NCBI GenBank assembly: GCA_012519055.1 | Contig: JAAYQU010000010.1 | Location: 1 to 64,000 of the forward strand | DNA length: 64,000 nt | Origin: Bacteroidales bacterium | GTDB lineage: Bacteria > Bacteroidota > Bacteroidia > Bacteroidales > Salinivirgaceae | Direction: 5' to 3' | In this document: one piece after another, positions 27,634 through 36,531 of the stretch | Numbering within the stretch: the first letter of the stretch is position 1 | How the letters are laid out: each line of letters opens with the position of its first letter | Program-made: the position numbers and the translations under genes | The notes under the pieces: generated by a model | The model's database searches: none | Seen by the model: the letters and a program-made list of their open reading frames with translations, nothing else | Told to the model about the DNA's origin: nothing

Positions 27634-28536
27634 ATGCGATTATTGTCGGTTAAAATATTTATTTTCGGCGTACTACTGCCTTTTTGCAGTTATGGACAAA
27701 ATATTAATCCCGATTATTATAAATTCGGAGCTAAAGCTTCTGTTATCCCACAAGAATTATGTGGCTTTAATAGCCTGAATAAAACATATGTGTTTGGGAT
27801 TTCTGATCCTGGTTTAGATAGCACGTCAGCAATATGTCAAGCAACAAAAAGAGCCATTGCTTTAGCTGCTCTTATGCAAAACGTAGAAGTTAAAAATTAT
27901 ACAACAGGATACTCCTCAGAAGTATATCGAGGAAACACCAGTACATATCAATCTATGGTCGAGCTGCATGTAAACAGCAGTAAAATTCCAAATATAGTTG
28001 TTACTGACACGCAGTTTACCGTCTACAATGAAGCAATTATTTATGCTAAAATCAATTCCTCGACAGACACTGTCTTGTATGATTTCTTATTCAACAAATT
28101 TAATATCGAATACCAATGGGGTGGTTATAGCGAATATAGCGAACAGATTGAGATAACCATTGACGACCATAAAAGTCCATCAGAAACACTTGTGTATACA
28201 AGATATGCCTCTGTAGAGGAGGTTTATACTTCTTCTAACGAGGAAATTTATTCATTCCCTATTACTCGCTATCAGTATATACAGCTGGGAGATTCAATTG
28301 CACAGATATATCGATTTGGGTTATGGATAAATATAATGCGCGAACTGAATGTTAAACTAGGTGAGTATAGTAAGATATACAGTGAACAGATACGCAAAAT
28401 GAGTGAGCTGCACAAAACCTCCGATAATATAGATGAAGGAGTTTCAAAAAATGTTCTTTCGTTTGATATTAAGGACCTATATTTTAGAGGGAACCAAGTA
28501 GAATTAGAGTTAAACATTAATGCAATTAACGATTGA
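27634..28536 (+). CDS. Exported protein of unknown function, LPP20-like region
   Basis: A 300-residue protein with a signal peptide ('IFIFGVLLPFCSYG', then Gln). Around residue 65 'ICQATKRAIALAALMQNVE' resembles the Ala-rich helix of LPP20-type domains, followed by strands up to about residue 150. The rest is not recognised. There is no lipobox. It faces the minus-strand DAHP synthase gene across a perfect palindrome. Confidence 0.65.
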   Translation: MRLLSVKIFIFGVLLPFCSYGQNINPDYYKFGAKASVIPQELCGFNSLNKTYVFGISDPGLDSTSAICQATKRAIALAALMQNVEVKNYTTGYSSEVYRGNTSTYQSMVELHVNSSKIPNIVVTDTQFTVYNEAIIYAKINSSTDTVLYDFLFNKFNIEYQWGGYSEYSEQIEITIDDHKSPSETLVYTRYASVEEVYTSSNEEIYSFPITRYQYIQLGDSIAQIYRFGLWINIMRELNVKLGEYSKIYSEQIRKMSELHKTSDNIDEGVSKNVLSFDIKDLYFRGNQVELELNINAIND

Positions 28537-28545
28537 GTGGAAAGT

Positions 28546-28573
28546 GTAGAGACGGAGCATGCTCCGTCTCTAC
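28546..28573. repeat. Perfect 28-base palindrome between convergent genes
   Basis: GTAGAGACGGAGCA is followed at once by its exact reverse complement. It lies 9 bases after the stop of the gene at 27634 and 41 bases from the stop of the minus-strand gene. Copies or variants occur at 15996, 44735, 50367 and 61034. It may act as a bidirectional terminator, although no long T-run follows. Confidence 0.85.
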
Positions 28574-28613
28574 GTTAAAATCTAACCCACGTTATACCCA
28601 ATTTTGTAAATAT

Positions 28614-29699
28614 TCATTGCCCTTTGTTAATTGAATTCCCCGAGTTCATTATTTTATTTTGAGTTGCGATTGATTCTTTATGGATTAATTGTAGTATTCG
28701 CATCATAAAGTCAGGGTCAATACCAAGGTCTGCGGCATAAATTATTCTCGATTCGATGATATTTCGCCATCTTTTAATCTGAAATGGTGCCAAGTTTTGT
28801 TGTTTTTTATACTCTCCCATTTTTTTAGAAATATCAAGCCTTTTTTTCAATAGCTCTATAAGTTGCTGGTCTATTGAATCAACTTGTAGTCTCATTCTTT
28901 CTAATTGGTCAATATTTACATGTCCCGATTGGGTGCGTATTTTAAGCTTATCAATTATTGAAGCAAAATCAGTCGGAGTAATTTGCTGAGTTGCGTCCGT
29001 TTTAGCTATCTTAGGATTAGGATGAACTTCTATCATTAATCCGTCCATCATGATATCGAAAGCATATTGAGCTATTTCAAAAATTAAAGCACTGTTGCCG
29101 GCGATATGTGAAGGGTCACAAATTATCTTTAATTCGGGCATTCTGGTTTTTAGTTCAATAGGAATTTCCCACTTTGGAATGTTCCTATACAAGGTTGGTT
29201 CAAAAGGGTAAAATCCTCTGTGAACAGCTGCAATTTTAGTTATTCCTGCACGTTCGAATCGTTCTATTGCTCCTATCCACAATTCTAAATCGGGATTAGA
29301 TGGATTTTTTACAAAAACAGGGATATCGACACCTGTCAGAGCCTCAGCAATTTCGTGTATTGAGAACGGGTTTCCCGTAGTCCTTGCGCCTATCCAAATC
29401 ATGTCAATGCCGGCTTTCAAAACTTTCTCAACATGTTTTGCTGTTGCCACCTCTGTTATTACCGGCAAATCATATCTGTTTTTAATTTCTACAAGCCATT
29501 CTAGCCCCTTTGTTCCTGTTCCTTCGTATTGTCCGGGCCGAGTCCTTGGCTTCCAAATTCCCGCCCTAAATGCGTCTATTTTGCCCGTTCTCACTAAACT
29601 GGAAGCGCACGAGTTTAATTGCTCGCGACTTTCGGCACTACACGGACCGGCAATAATAAACGGCGTTGTATTAGGTTGCCAAAGTTTTATGTTGTTCAT
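28614..29699 (-). CDS. Bifunctional DAHP synthase / chorismate mutase
   Basis: Makes 3-deoxy-D-arabino-heptulosonate 7-phosphate at the head of the shikimate pathway and converts chorismate to prephenate. The N-terminal ~260 residues are a KDO8P/AroAIb-type DAHP synthase ('PFIIAGPCSAESREQL', 'FRAGIWKPRTRPGQYEG', 'KNPSNPDLELW', 'CDPSHIAGN'); the last ~90 are an AroQ-type chorismate mutase ('RLQVDSIDQQLIELLKKR', 'KKMGEYKK'). This fusion is common in Bacteroidota and lets the mutase domain take part in feedback control. It follows folA by 47 bases. Confidence 0.93.
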   Translation of the reverse strand: MNNIKLWQPNTTPFIIAGPCSAESREQLNSCASSLVRTGKIDAFRAGIWKPRTRPGQYEGTGTKGLEWLVEIKNRYDLPVITEVATAKHVEKVLKAGIDMIWIGARTTGNPFSIHEIAEALTGVDIPVFVKNPSNPDLELWIGAIERFERAGITKIAAVHRGFYPFEPTLYRNIPKWEIPIELKTRMPELKIICDPSHIAGNSALIFEIAQYAFDIMMDGLMIEVHPNPKIAKTDATQQITPTDFASIIDKLKIRTQSGHVNIDQLERMRLQVDSIDQQLIELLKKRLDISKKMGEYKKQQNLAPFQIKRWRNIIESRIIYAADLGIDPDFMMRILQLIHKESIATQNKIMNSGNSINKGQ

Positions 29700-29746
29700 G
29701 TTTTTGTAAATCTTTCAAAATTAAGGCTTTGTGCAAACAATTCCCT

Positions 29747-30262
29747 TTACAGCTTTCTTAAGTTTGACCTCTTTTTTTCTTCGTAAACAAGGAAAGAGAA
29801 ATCGTATTGATTCTTTTCAGATTTACTGTGTCTCTCCTCAGAAATTAACGTCCAATTGTCAAGATTTAAGGAGTCTAAACGAGTATCTGTTACGAAAGTC
29901 GAGTGGACTCGTGTAAGGTATAATTTGCTAGCCAAAGGCATAAACATATTGTAAATCTGAGCACCACCAATAACAAAAACTTCTTCAAAAGTAAGGCAAT
30001 GTTCGATAAGCGTTTCAAATGTGCTAACAACTTTTGCACCTTTAGCAACGTAATTTGCATTTCGGGAAAGAACTATATTTCCCCTTTTAGGAAGTGGTTT
30101 TATTGGTAGTGATTCCCACGTTTTACGCCCCATTAACACAGCCTTGTCTTTACCAGAAGTGATACGTTTGAAGTTTTTCAAATCATCACTTATATGCCAG
30201 GGTAATTTATTATTAATTCCTATGCCGTTAAGTTCGTCGACTGCTACTATTATTGAAAACAT
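29747..30262 (-). CDS. folA: Dihydrofolate reductase
   Basis: Reduces dihydrofolate to tetrahydrofolate with NADPH, regenerating the cofactor consumed by ThyA. The 171-residue protein has 'GIGINNKLPWHISDDLKNFK' with Trp22 and the catalytic Asp27, and 'VLMGRKTWESLP' for cofactor binding, then 'EVFVIGGAQIYNMFMP'. It lies 15 bases after thyA, so the pair is one operon. Confidence 0.95.
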   Translation of the reverse strand: MFSIIVAVDELNGIGINNKLPWHISDDLKNFKRITSGKDKAVLMGRKTWESLPIKPLPKRGNIVLSRNANYVAKGAKVVSTFETLIEHCLTFEEVFVIGGAQIYNMFMPLASKLYLTRVHSTFVTDTRLDSLNLDNWTLISEERHSKSEKNQYDFSFLVYEEKKRSNLRKL

Positions 30263-30277
30263 TGTAATATCTGTTTG

Positions 30278-31072
30278 TTAAACTGAAACTTCCCCCTTGA
30301 TATGAGGGTGTGCATTATAATTGATTAGTTCAAAATCGGAATAAGAGAAATCAAATATTGACTTTATATCCTTGTTAATCAGCATTTGTGGTAAAGCCAT
30401 TGGTTTTCGCGACAATTGAAGCTTTACCTGCTCAATATGGTTCTGATAAATATGGGCATCGCCAAATGTATGGACAAAGTCGCCGGGCTGTAGGTTAACG
30501 ACTTGTGCAATCATCATTGTTAGCAGTGCGTAGCTTGCTAAATTAAATGGCACGCCCAAGAAAAGATCGGCACTTCGTTGGTACAACTGGCAGGAGAGTT
30601 TGCCATCTGCGACATAAAACTGAAACAGAATATGGCATGGTGGCAATGCCATTTGGTCTATTTGTCCAACGTTCCATGCAGAAACTATATGTCGTCGGGA
30701 ATCTGGAGAATTTTTTAAGCTGTGTATTAACTCACTTATTTGGTCAACGTGTCCACCATCGGGCTTGGGCCACGAACGCCATTGATAACCGTAAATTGGT
30801 CCAAGCTCCCCGTTTTCGTCTGCCCATTCATTCCAAATTCTTACACCGTTATCTTGGAGATATTTAGCATTGGTTGAGCCTTGCAGAAACCATAAAAGTT
30901 CGTAAATAATGCTTTTTAAGTGCAGTTTTTTTGTGGTAAGCAACGGAAACCCATCTTGAAGAGAACAGCGGTACTGATATCCAAAAACAGATATTGTACC
31001 AGTGCCGGTTCTGTCTTTTTTTACTGTTCCTTTGTCAATGGTGTGTTGCAATAAGTCTAAATATTGTTTCAC
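30278..31072 (-). CDS. thyA: Thymidylate synthase
   Basis: Methylates dUMP to dTMP with methylene-tetrahydrofolate. The 264 residues match the classical short ThyA length; the nucleophile is Cys146 in '[14 protein letters not shown]', with '[11 protein letters not shown]' and '[17 protein letters not shown]' also intact. The start is a GTG at 31072; no upstream ATG is in frame close by. It heads the thyA-folA operon. Confidence 0.96.
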   Translation of the reverse strand: MKQYLDLLQHTIDKGTVKKDRTGTGTISVFGYQYRCSLQDGFPLLTTKKLHLKSIIYELLWFLQGSTNAKYLQDNGVRIWNEWADENGELGPIYGYQWRSWPKPDGGHVDQISELIHSLKNSPDSRRHIVSAWNVGQIDQMALPPCHILFQFYVADGKLSCQLYQRSADLFLGVPFNLASYALLTMMIAQVVNLQPGDFVHTFGDAHIYQNHIEQVKLQLSRKPMALPQMLINKDIKSIFDFSYSDFELINYNAHPHIKGEVSV

Positions 31073-31247
31073 GATAAATAATTTCTGAAATTCGTTTGTA
31101 AAATCTTTACGAAAATAAAATTTATTGGTGGGATAAAAGAATTTTTATGGTTAAACTTTTATAATTCATAACACCTAAGTTTAAAAGTTGTTTAGTATAA
31201 CATGACTGATATCTTTATAAATCTGTAATTTAGCTGACGTAAACCAG

Positions 31248-31280
31248 TAAAAAAAGGGCTGTTATTTCATTAACAGCCCT
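31248..31280 (-). terminator. Intrinsic terminator of the M16 peptidase gene
   Basis: Ten-base arms AGGGCTGTTA (31255-31264) and TAACAGCCCT (31271-31280) with a 6-base loop. On the minus strand the stem is followed by a T-run (31248-31255). It lies 21 bases past the stop at 31302. Confidence 0.88.
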
Positions 31281-31301
31281 GTAACTTTAAAATTCAAAAT
31301 G

Positions 31302-34187
31302 TTATTTATTGTATAGTTTCTTCTCTTTTATCTCAACAACCTTTCCGTATTTAGCCAATTCTTTCATATCAATCTGTTTTTTGTCTCCAACAATCATATA
31401 AACCATTGGCTTGTCTTTTACTTCGTTGATATAGAAGTTGTTGATAGTCTCCCAAGTTAAATTTTTATATCCCTCTAACTTTGTGATCATAGGGTCTTCC
31501 TTGTATCCTAAAAGTTTCCAGTTTTCGACAGAGTAAGCAAGATCTCTGAAACCAGGTCTTTTGGTTTGTGAGGAGAGGTCAAGATAGTTACGAATCATAT
31601 CTGTACGTTCTGGCTTTTGGGGCATATCTCTGATTAGTGAAGTAAACACCTCCATTGCGGTTAACGTTTTGTCAGATTGTGTGCCAACATATCCGTAAAA
31701 ATCGTATGGTTTCCCTACTTCTTTCGGAAGGCTAAAACTTCCACCTGCGGCATAAGACAATGAACGATATTCTCTTATTTCCTGAAGAATTAGCCCATTG
31801 AATCCGCCGCCAATGTATTCATTATATGCTTCAATTTCTACTGCTTTCTCGGGTGAGAACGAATTGCCAGCAAAGTAGAAGAACATTTTGCTTTGACGTG
31901 ATTTAGGCTTATTGACGAAAAACACAGTGTTTTCAGAATATGATTTTCTTGGCTTGTCCAATTCATTTTTATCTATCAGTGGTTTCTCATGCATAGGTAT
32001 ATGTTTTATAATCATATCGGAAACGTCCTTCGCAGATGTTTTGCCAGTGAAACGAAATTGGACATTGTAGGTTGTTGCCTTTTTAAAAGCATCAACAACT
32101 TTCGTTGCTTGTAGTTTTTTTAGCTCTTTGCTTGATAATCTGTCAATGTAACTTGATTTATTTTCATATAATCCGTAGTTATATAGTGCGTTTGCAACAG
32201 CGTCGGGTTCAGAACGTTCCACTTTACGGACAGCCAACTCACTATCAATTATGGTTTTCAGCTTTGATTGCTCCAATGTTGGTTTGTCTATTAGCATCCC
32301 AATTAGTTCAAGTGTCCTGTCAAGGTTTTCTTCGTCACCTTTAATGTCGATGTAAGTCGATGTTCTTGATGACCATGAGTTAAATGTTGTACCTATTTTT
32401 GCAAACTCGTTTTTTAAATCGTTAAGTGATAGATCGCCTGCTCCGCAATATTTAACAGCTTGACCTGCGTACGATAAAAGAGGGATTTCTGCTTCTCCAA
32501 CTTTGTATTCAATCATTAATGTAAATATATCGTTTATGTGATTTTCTACTTTTAATAATTCTACGCCATTAGAAACAGATATACGTTCAATATCTTTATC
32601 AAAATCAATAGTATTAAATGTGGGTTCTAATGATTCTATCTTGTCCAAGTGTTGTGCGTATTGGCTGCGTTCATTTGTATTGGTTGATAGTGGCTTAAAT
32701 CCGGGCTTCTCGATTTTCTCTTTCTTTGGGAAACCCATTTTTGAATTGAATGAAAGATAGTTTTCGCCAAATATTTCGGAAGCCATATTGGTAATATCCT
32801 CTTTGGTCAAACTTTTTACGATGTCTGGATATTTATATAAATTGCTGATTGCTCTTCCTGATGTAAAATAGTTGTTGTACTCTAAAGCTCTATTGGAATT
32901 GTTCTCCATGTTGCTAACAAAGGAGATATATTCGTTTTTTTTGATACTTTCAAGTGTTTCATCGTCAAATTCTCCTTTTTTTATTTTTTCAATCTCTTCG
33001 AGTATGATTTTTTCAGCCTCTTCTAACTTTTGACCCACTAACTTTGGTATATAAAGTACTAATATCGCCCCATGATCCTGAAAAGGCAAATTAAGTGCAT
33101 ATGCCCCTAATAACTTTCCATCGTCTGAAAGTTTGTCTAATAGACCCGTAGAGTAGCTATTGTTTAGCAGATTTGTCATTATTTCCGCTTTAACATAATT
33201 ATCATCTTTCCCTGATGGTGCTCTAAATCCAAGTATTCCCATTTTGATTGGTGTTAGTTTGGCTTCGTGAAATTCACGACCGTTGAATGGGGATTCTGCC
33301 CAAACTTTTGGTTCTGGGACTTCGCCACGTTCCCATTTTCCGAATTTCTCTTCAATAATGGGGATTATCTCTTCTGAATTAAAATCGCCTACAAGAATTA
33401 GCGCCATATTGTTTGGGACATAATAGGTTTTGAAAAAATCATACATCTTTGTTAGCGATGGGTTTTTCAGATCTTCGATAGTACCTATTAGCGTTTGTTG
33501 ACCGTAAGGGTGATTTTTGAAAAAATGCTTTTGGAACTCTTCAAAAAGTTTGGTTTGGAACTGATCGTTATAGAGGTTCTTCTCTTCGTAAACAACCTCT
33601 AATTCTGCTTGAAACCCACGAAAAACAGGTTCAGTAAAGCGGTGCGCATATAAGTCTAACCACTTTAATATTTGATTAGATGGAAATGTATTGTAATAAA
33701 CAGTGTAGTCGGGTCCAGTTCCGGCATTGAGATTAGTGCCACCCATTTCGTTAATCAGGTTGCTAAGTTCGTTGGGTATAGCGTATTCGTTCGCTTTTAT
33801 AGACTCTTCGTTGATTTTGGCTTGAATCTCTTTGCGTTCATTTTCGTTGGTGGTTTTTCCTAATTGGTCGTATAGCTCGAATATACGGTCAATGTGAGGT
33901 TTTTCCTTTTCCCAATCTATAGTCCCCAAGGTTGTTGTGCCTTTAAAAAGCATATGCTCTTGATAGTGAGCCATTCCGGTTGCATCGGCAGGGTCGTTTT
34001 TCCCACCTGCTTTTACCGTAATCAACCCAAAGACTTCGGGCTTGTCGTGGTTTTCATCTAAAATTACTGTAAGTCCGTTTTCAAGAGTGTATTCGCGGAC
34101 GTTGTTGTCTGTTTGCGCATTAGCAATATTTATTGCAAAAAGTGGCAACAGGAGTAATAAAATAAGTAACTGTTTCTGTAATTTCAT
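31302..34187 (-). CDS. M16 family zinc metallopeptidase (insulinase type, two-domain)
   Basis: A 961-residue exported peptidase. After a signal peptide (LLILLLLLPLFAINIANA, then Gln) the N-terminal half has the inverted zinc motif HYQEH (His74, Glu77, His78) and, about 75 residues on, 'EVVYEEKNLYND' with the third ligand. The second half repeats the fold without the zinc motif, as usual for processing-peptidase-like pairs fused in one chain. It probably degrades peptides in the periplasm or at the surface. The frame continues upstream to 34367, but the signal peptide marks the ATG at 34187 as the start. Confidence 0.92.
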   Translation of the reverse strand: MKLQKQLLILLLLLPLFAINIANAQTDNNVREYTLENGLTVILDENHDKPEVFGLITVKAGGKNDPADATGMAHYQEHMLFKGTTTLGTIDWEKEKPHIDRIFELYDQLGKTTNENERKEIQAKINEESIKANEYAIPNELSNLINEMGGTNLNAGTGPDYTVYYNTFPSNQILKWLDLYAHRFTEPVFRGFQAELEVVYEEKNLYNDQFQTKLFEEFQKHFFKNHPYGQQTLIGTIEDLKNPSLTKMYDFFKTYYVPNNMALILVGDFNSEEIIPIIEEKFGKWERGEVPEPKVWAESPFNGREFHEAKLTPIKMGILGFRAPSGKDDNYVKAEIMTNLLNNSYSTGLLDKLSDDGKLLGAYALNLPFQDHGAILVLYIPKLVGQKLEEAEKIILEEIEKIKKGEFDDETLESIKKNEYISFVSNMENNSNRALEYNNYFTSGRAISNLYKYPDIVKSLTKEDITNMASEIFGENYLSFNSKMGFPKKEKIEKPGFKPLSTNTNERSQYAQHLDKIESLEPTFNTIDFDKDIERISVSNGVELLKVENHINDIFTLMIEYKVGEAEIPLLSYAGQAVKYCGAGDLSLNDLKNEFAKIGTTFNSWSSRTSTYIDIKGDEENLDRTLELIGMLIDKPTLEQSKLKTIIDSELAVRKVERSEPDAVANALYNYGLYENKSSYIDRLSSKELKKLQATKVVDAFKKATTYNVQFRFTGKTSAKDVSDMIIKHIPMHEKPLIDKNELDKPRKSYSENTVFFVNKPKSRQSKMFFYFAGNSFSPEKAVEIEAYNEYIGGGFNGLILQEIREYRSLSYAAGGSFSLPKEVGKPYDFYGYVGTQSDKTLTAMEVFTSLIRDMPQKPERTDMIRNYLDLSSQTKRPGFRDLAYSVENWKLLGYKEDPMITKLEGYKNLTWETINNFYINEVKDKPMVYMIVGDKKQIDMKELAKYGKVVEIKEKKLYNK

Positions 34188-34530
34188 AGTAATATATTTA
34201 GTTATGTAAAATTTAAATTGTTTGCTGAACTTTTTTGTCTTATCACTATAAGACAAAAATAACTCAAAAATGTTACAAAATTGTGTAAAAAAACGCTTAA
34301 GGTGCAAATTAATTGTCTTTGATTCAATCGAAACAGAAAGCCACGTTTGTTTTTTATGACAATACAAGTTAGCGAAGTTTTCAATGGATAAATATAAATT
34401 TGTTGTTATTACAAATGGGCGGTGAAATCCGAGATTTTTTACCGCATATTTTGCGGTGCATTTTAATAACAGTATATTTATAGACCAAACTGTCTAAAAA
34501 CAAAAGTTTAGTACTTAATAATAAAAACTA
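34188..34530. other. Divergent intergenic region
   Basis: A 343-base spacer between two divergent genes. It contains a small hairpin ACCGCA/TGCGGT (34441-34457) flanked by T-runs and a candidate minus-strand -7 box at 34254-34261 (TATTTTTG on that strand). I see no gene or tRNA. Confidence 0.5.
34254..34261 (-). promoter_or_regulatory. Candidate -7 element of the M16 peptidase gene
   Basis: Reads TATTTTTG on the minus strand, an exact TAnnTTTG match, 67 bases before the ATG at 34187. The expected TTTG about 20 bases further upstream is not clear. Confidence 0.35.
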
Positions 34531-36423
34531 ATGAAACTTTTTACAAAATCTCGTTTTAAAACCTGTTTAGATTGTCCTGCAAAATTATATTATCAGGATA
34601 GAGATACTCAATATGACAATAGTAAAAAAGAAGATAGCTTTCTTGAAGCTCTTGCAGAGGGCGGCTATCAGGTGGGAGAACTCGCAAAACTATATTATCC
34701 GGGTGGTCATAATATTGCGGACAGAGGCTATGACGTTCCGTTAGAGAAAACCAATGAATTATTAAAAAATGAAAACGTAGTAATTTTTGAGGCAGCAATT
34801 AAATACAAAAACTTTTTTATCAGAGTCGATATTCTTGAGAAAAAAGGCAATATAATAAACTTAATCGAGGTTAAATCAAAATCTTTTAACGGAGAGAAAC
34901 CAGATTTTAAACTTGAAGATCCATACATTCAAGATGTTGCTTTTCAAACTTTTGTAATGAAAAAGGCTTTTCCACACTGGCAAATTGATTCCTTTTTGAT
35001 GTTAGCCGACAAGTCAAAAGCTGCAACTGTTAATGGGTTAAATCAAATGTTTAGACTTATCAAAGAGAGTGCTGAACGTACAAGCGTTTTGCTAAATAGC
35101 GAAATGATTAAGAAGCATGGAATAGGTGAGCCTGTTTTGTCAAAAATCAATGTAAGTGATAAGGTTTACAAGATATTAACTGAGCCAGATAAAGATAATC
35201 TTAGTTTTGAAGAAAAAGTTACTCATTGGGCAGACTTGCATTCCAAAGGACAACAAATCGACTCGGAACTTTCTCACATGTGCTTTAGTTGCGAATTTCA
35301 AAGCGAGGATTTATCAAAATCGGGGTTTAAAGAGTGTTGGTCGAAGCATTACAGTTGGAGCGATGAAGAGTACACCAAACCAAAAATGTCCGAAATATGG
35401 AATAATAGAAAGAAAAAATCAATGTTTGATAAAGGAGTTTTTTTCTTAGATCAGGTTGAAAAGGAGGATATAGGAGATTTTGACCAAACTTCAATCGCAT
35501 TGTCTGTAGGAGAGAGACAATGGCTGCAAGTAGAAAAATATAAAACCAAAGATAATACTCCTTTTATCGAAGAAGAAGGTTTAAGAAATCAAATGCAATC
35601 TTTTAATTATCCATTACATTTTATTGATTTTGAGACTTGTATGGTTGCAATTCCTTTTTACAAAGGTCAAAGACCATACGAGCAGATTGCTTTTCAGTTC
35701 TCTCATCACATTATGCACAAGAGTGGCAAAGTAGAACATAAAACTGAATTTATTGAAATTGAAAGAGGTAAGTTTCCCAACTTTGATTTTGTAAGAGCTT
35801 TAAAAAAAGCACTCGAAAATGATAACGGAACAATTTTTAGATATGCAGCACATGAAAAAACAGTATTGAACCAAATTCTAAAGCAAATTGAGGATACTAA
35901 CGCAGAGAACTTGCCGGATAAAGAAGAGTTAAAAAAGTTTATTATATCAATAACAGGCGATAGAGAGGAACGAGCAATGGTTGATATGCTGAAGTTGGTA
36001 AAGGATTTTTATTATCATCCAAGAATGAAAGGATCGAACTCTATTAAAGCCGTTTTGCCAGCAGTAATGGAATCTGATTATGTGAAAGACAAATATTCAC
36101 AGCCGATAGGCAAAATAAACGTTACAAGTATAAACTTTTCTGATAATATGACTTGGTGTCAACTTGATGATAATGGACAAGTTATAGACCCATATAAATT
36201 ATTAAGTCCTGTATTTAACGATATTATTATTTCTGACTACGATTCCGGTGAAACTGTCGCAGACGGAGGAGCCGCAATGACAGCATTTGCAAGAATACAG
36301 TTTGCCGAAATGCCCGATGGTCAAAGAAACTCAACAATTGAGTCTCTAAAAAGATATTGCGAACTTGACACTCTTGCAATGGTAATAATTTATGATTATT
36401 TTAGAAAACTAACAGGGGTGTAA
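34531..36423 (+). CDS. DUF2779 protein: Cas4-like Fe-S nuclease fused to a DEDD exonuclease-like domain
   Basis: A 630-residue soluble protein of the DUF2779 family. The first ~270 residues look like a RecB/Cas4-type PD-(D/E)xK nuclease: Asp100, then Glu113-Val-Lys115 ('LIEVKSKS'), with Cys12 and Cys15 at the front and Cys251, Cys254, Cys269 at the back, an arrangement suited to a [4Fe-4S] cluster as in Cas4 and AddB. The C-terminal part starts with 'HFIDFET' (Asp366, Glu368) and ends with 'RYCELDTLAMV' (Tyr609, Asp613), which fits a DnaQ-like DEDDy 3'-5' exonuclease. It stands alone between unrelated genes. A DNA repair or defence role is inference; all likely catalytic residues are present. 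Confidence 0.75.
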   Translation: MKLFTKSRFKTCLDCPAKLYYQDRDTQYDNSKKEDSFLEALAEGGYQVGELAKLYYPGGHNIADRGYDVPLEKTNELLKNENVVIFEAAIKYKNFFIRVDILEKKGNIINLIEVKSKSFNGEKPDFKLEDPYIQDVAFQTFVMKKAFPHWQIDSFLMLADKSKAATVNGLNQMFRLIKESAERTSVLLNSEMIKKHGIGEPVLSKINVSDKVYKILTEPDKDNLSFEEKVTHWADLHSKGQQIDSELSHMCFSCEFQSEDLSKSGFKECWSKHYSWSDEEYTKPKMSEIWNNRKKKSMFDKGVFFLDQVEKEDIGDFDQTSIALSVGERQWLQVEKYKTKDNTPFIEEEGLRNQMQSFNYPLHFIDFETCMVAIPFYKGQRPYEQIAFQFSHHIMHKSGKVEHKTEFIEIERGKFPNFDFVRALKKALENDNGTIFRYAAHEKTVLNQILKQIEDTNAENLPDKEELKKFIISITGDREERAMVDMLKLVKDFYYHPRMKGSNSIKAVLPAVMESDYVKDKYSQPIGKINVTSINFSDNMTWCQLDDNGQVIDPYKLLSPVFNDIIISDYDSGETVADGGAAMTAFARIQFAEMPDGQRNSTIESLKRYCELDTLAMVIIYDYFRKLTGV

Positions 36424-36475
36424 ATATCCCTTTTTGCCTTGATACATTAACAGGAAGTAACGTTAGATTACAAAT

Positions 36476-36516
36476 AAAGCCAACCAAATCATATGATTTA
36501 GTTGGCTTTGATTTTT
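36476..36516. terminator. Strong, probably bidirectional terminator
   Basis: A 15-position stem with one mismatch (36476-36490 with 36495-36509, AAAGCCAAC pairing GTTGGCTTT) and an ATAT loop, followed on the plus strand by GATTTTTT. It lies between the convergent DUF2779 and mutB genes. Confidence 0.88.
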
Positions 36517-36531
36517 TGTGTTTCTAAATTA

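Noticed and set aside
34188-34367. N-terminal extension of the M16 peptidase
   Set aside because: The frame is open, but a clear signal peptide starts at the ATG at 34187 and the upstream stretch contains a candidate promoter box.
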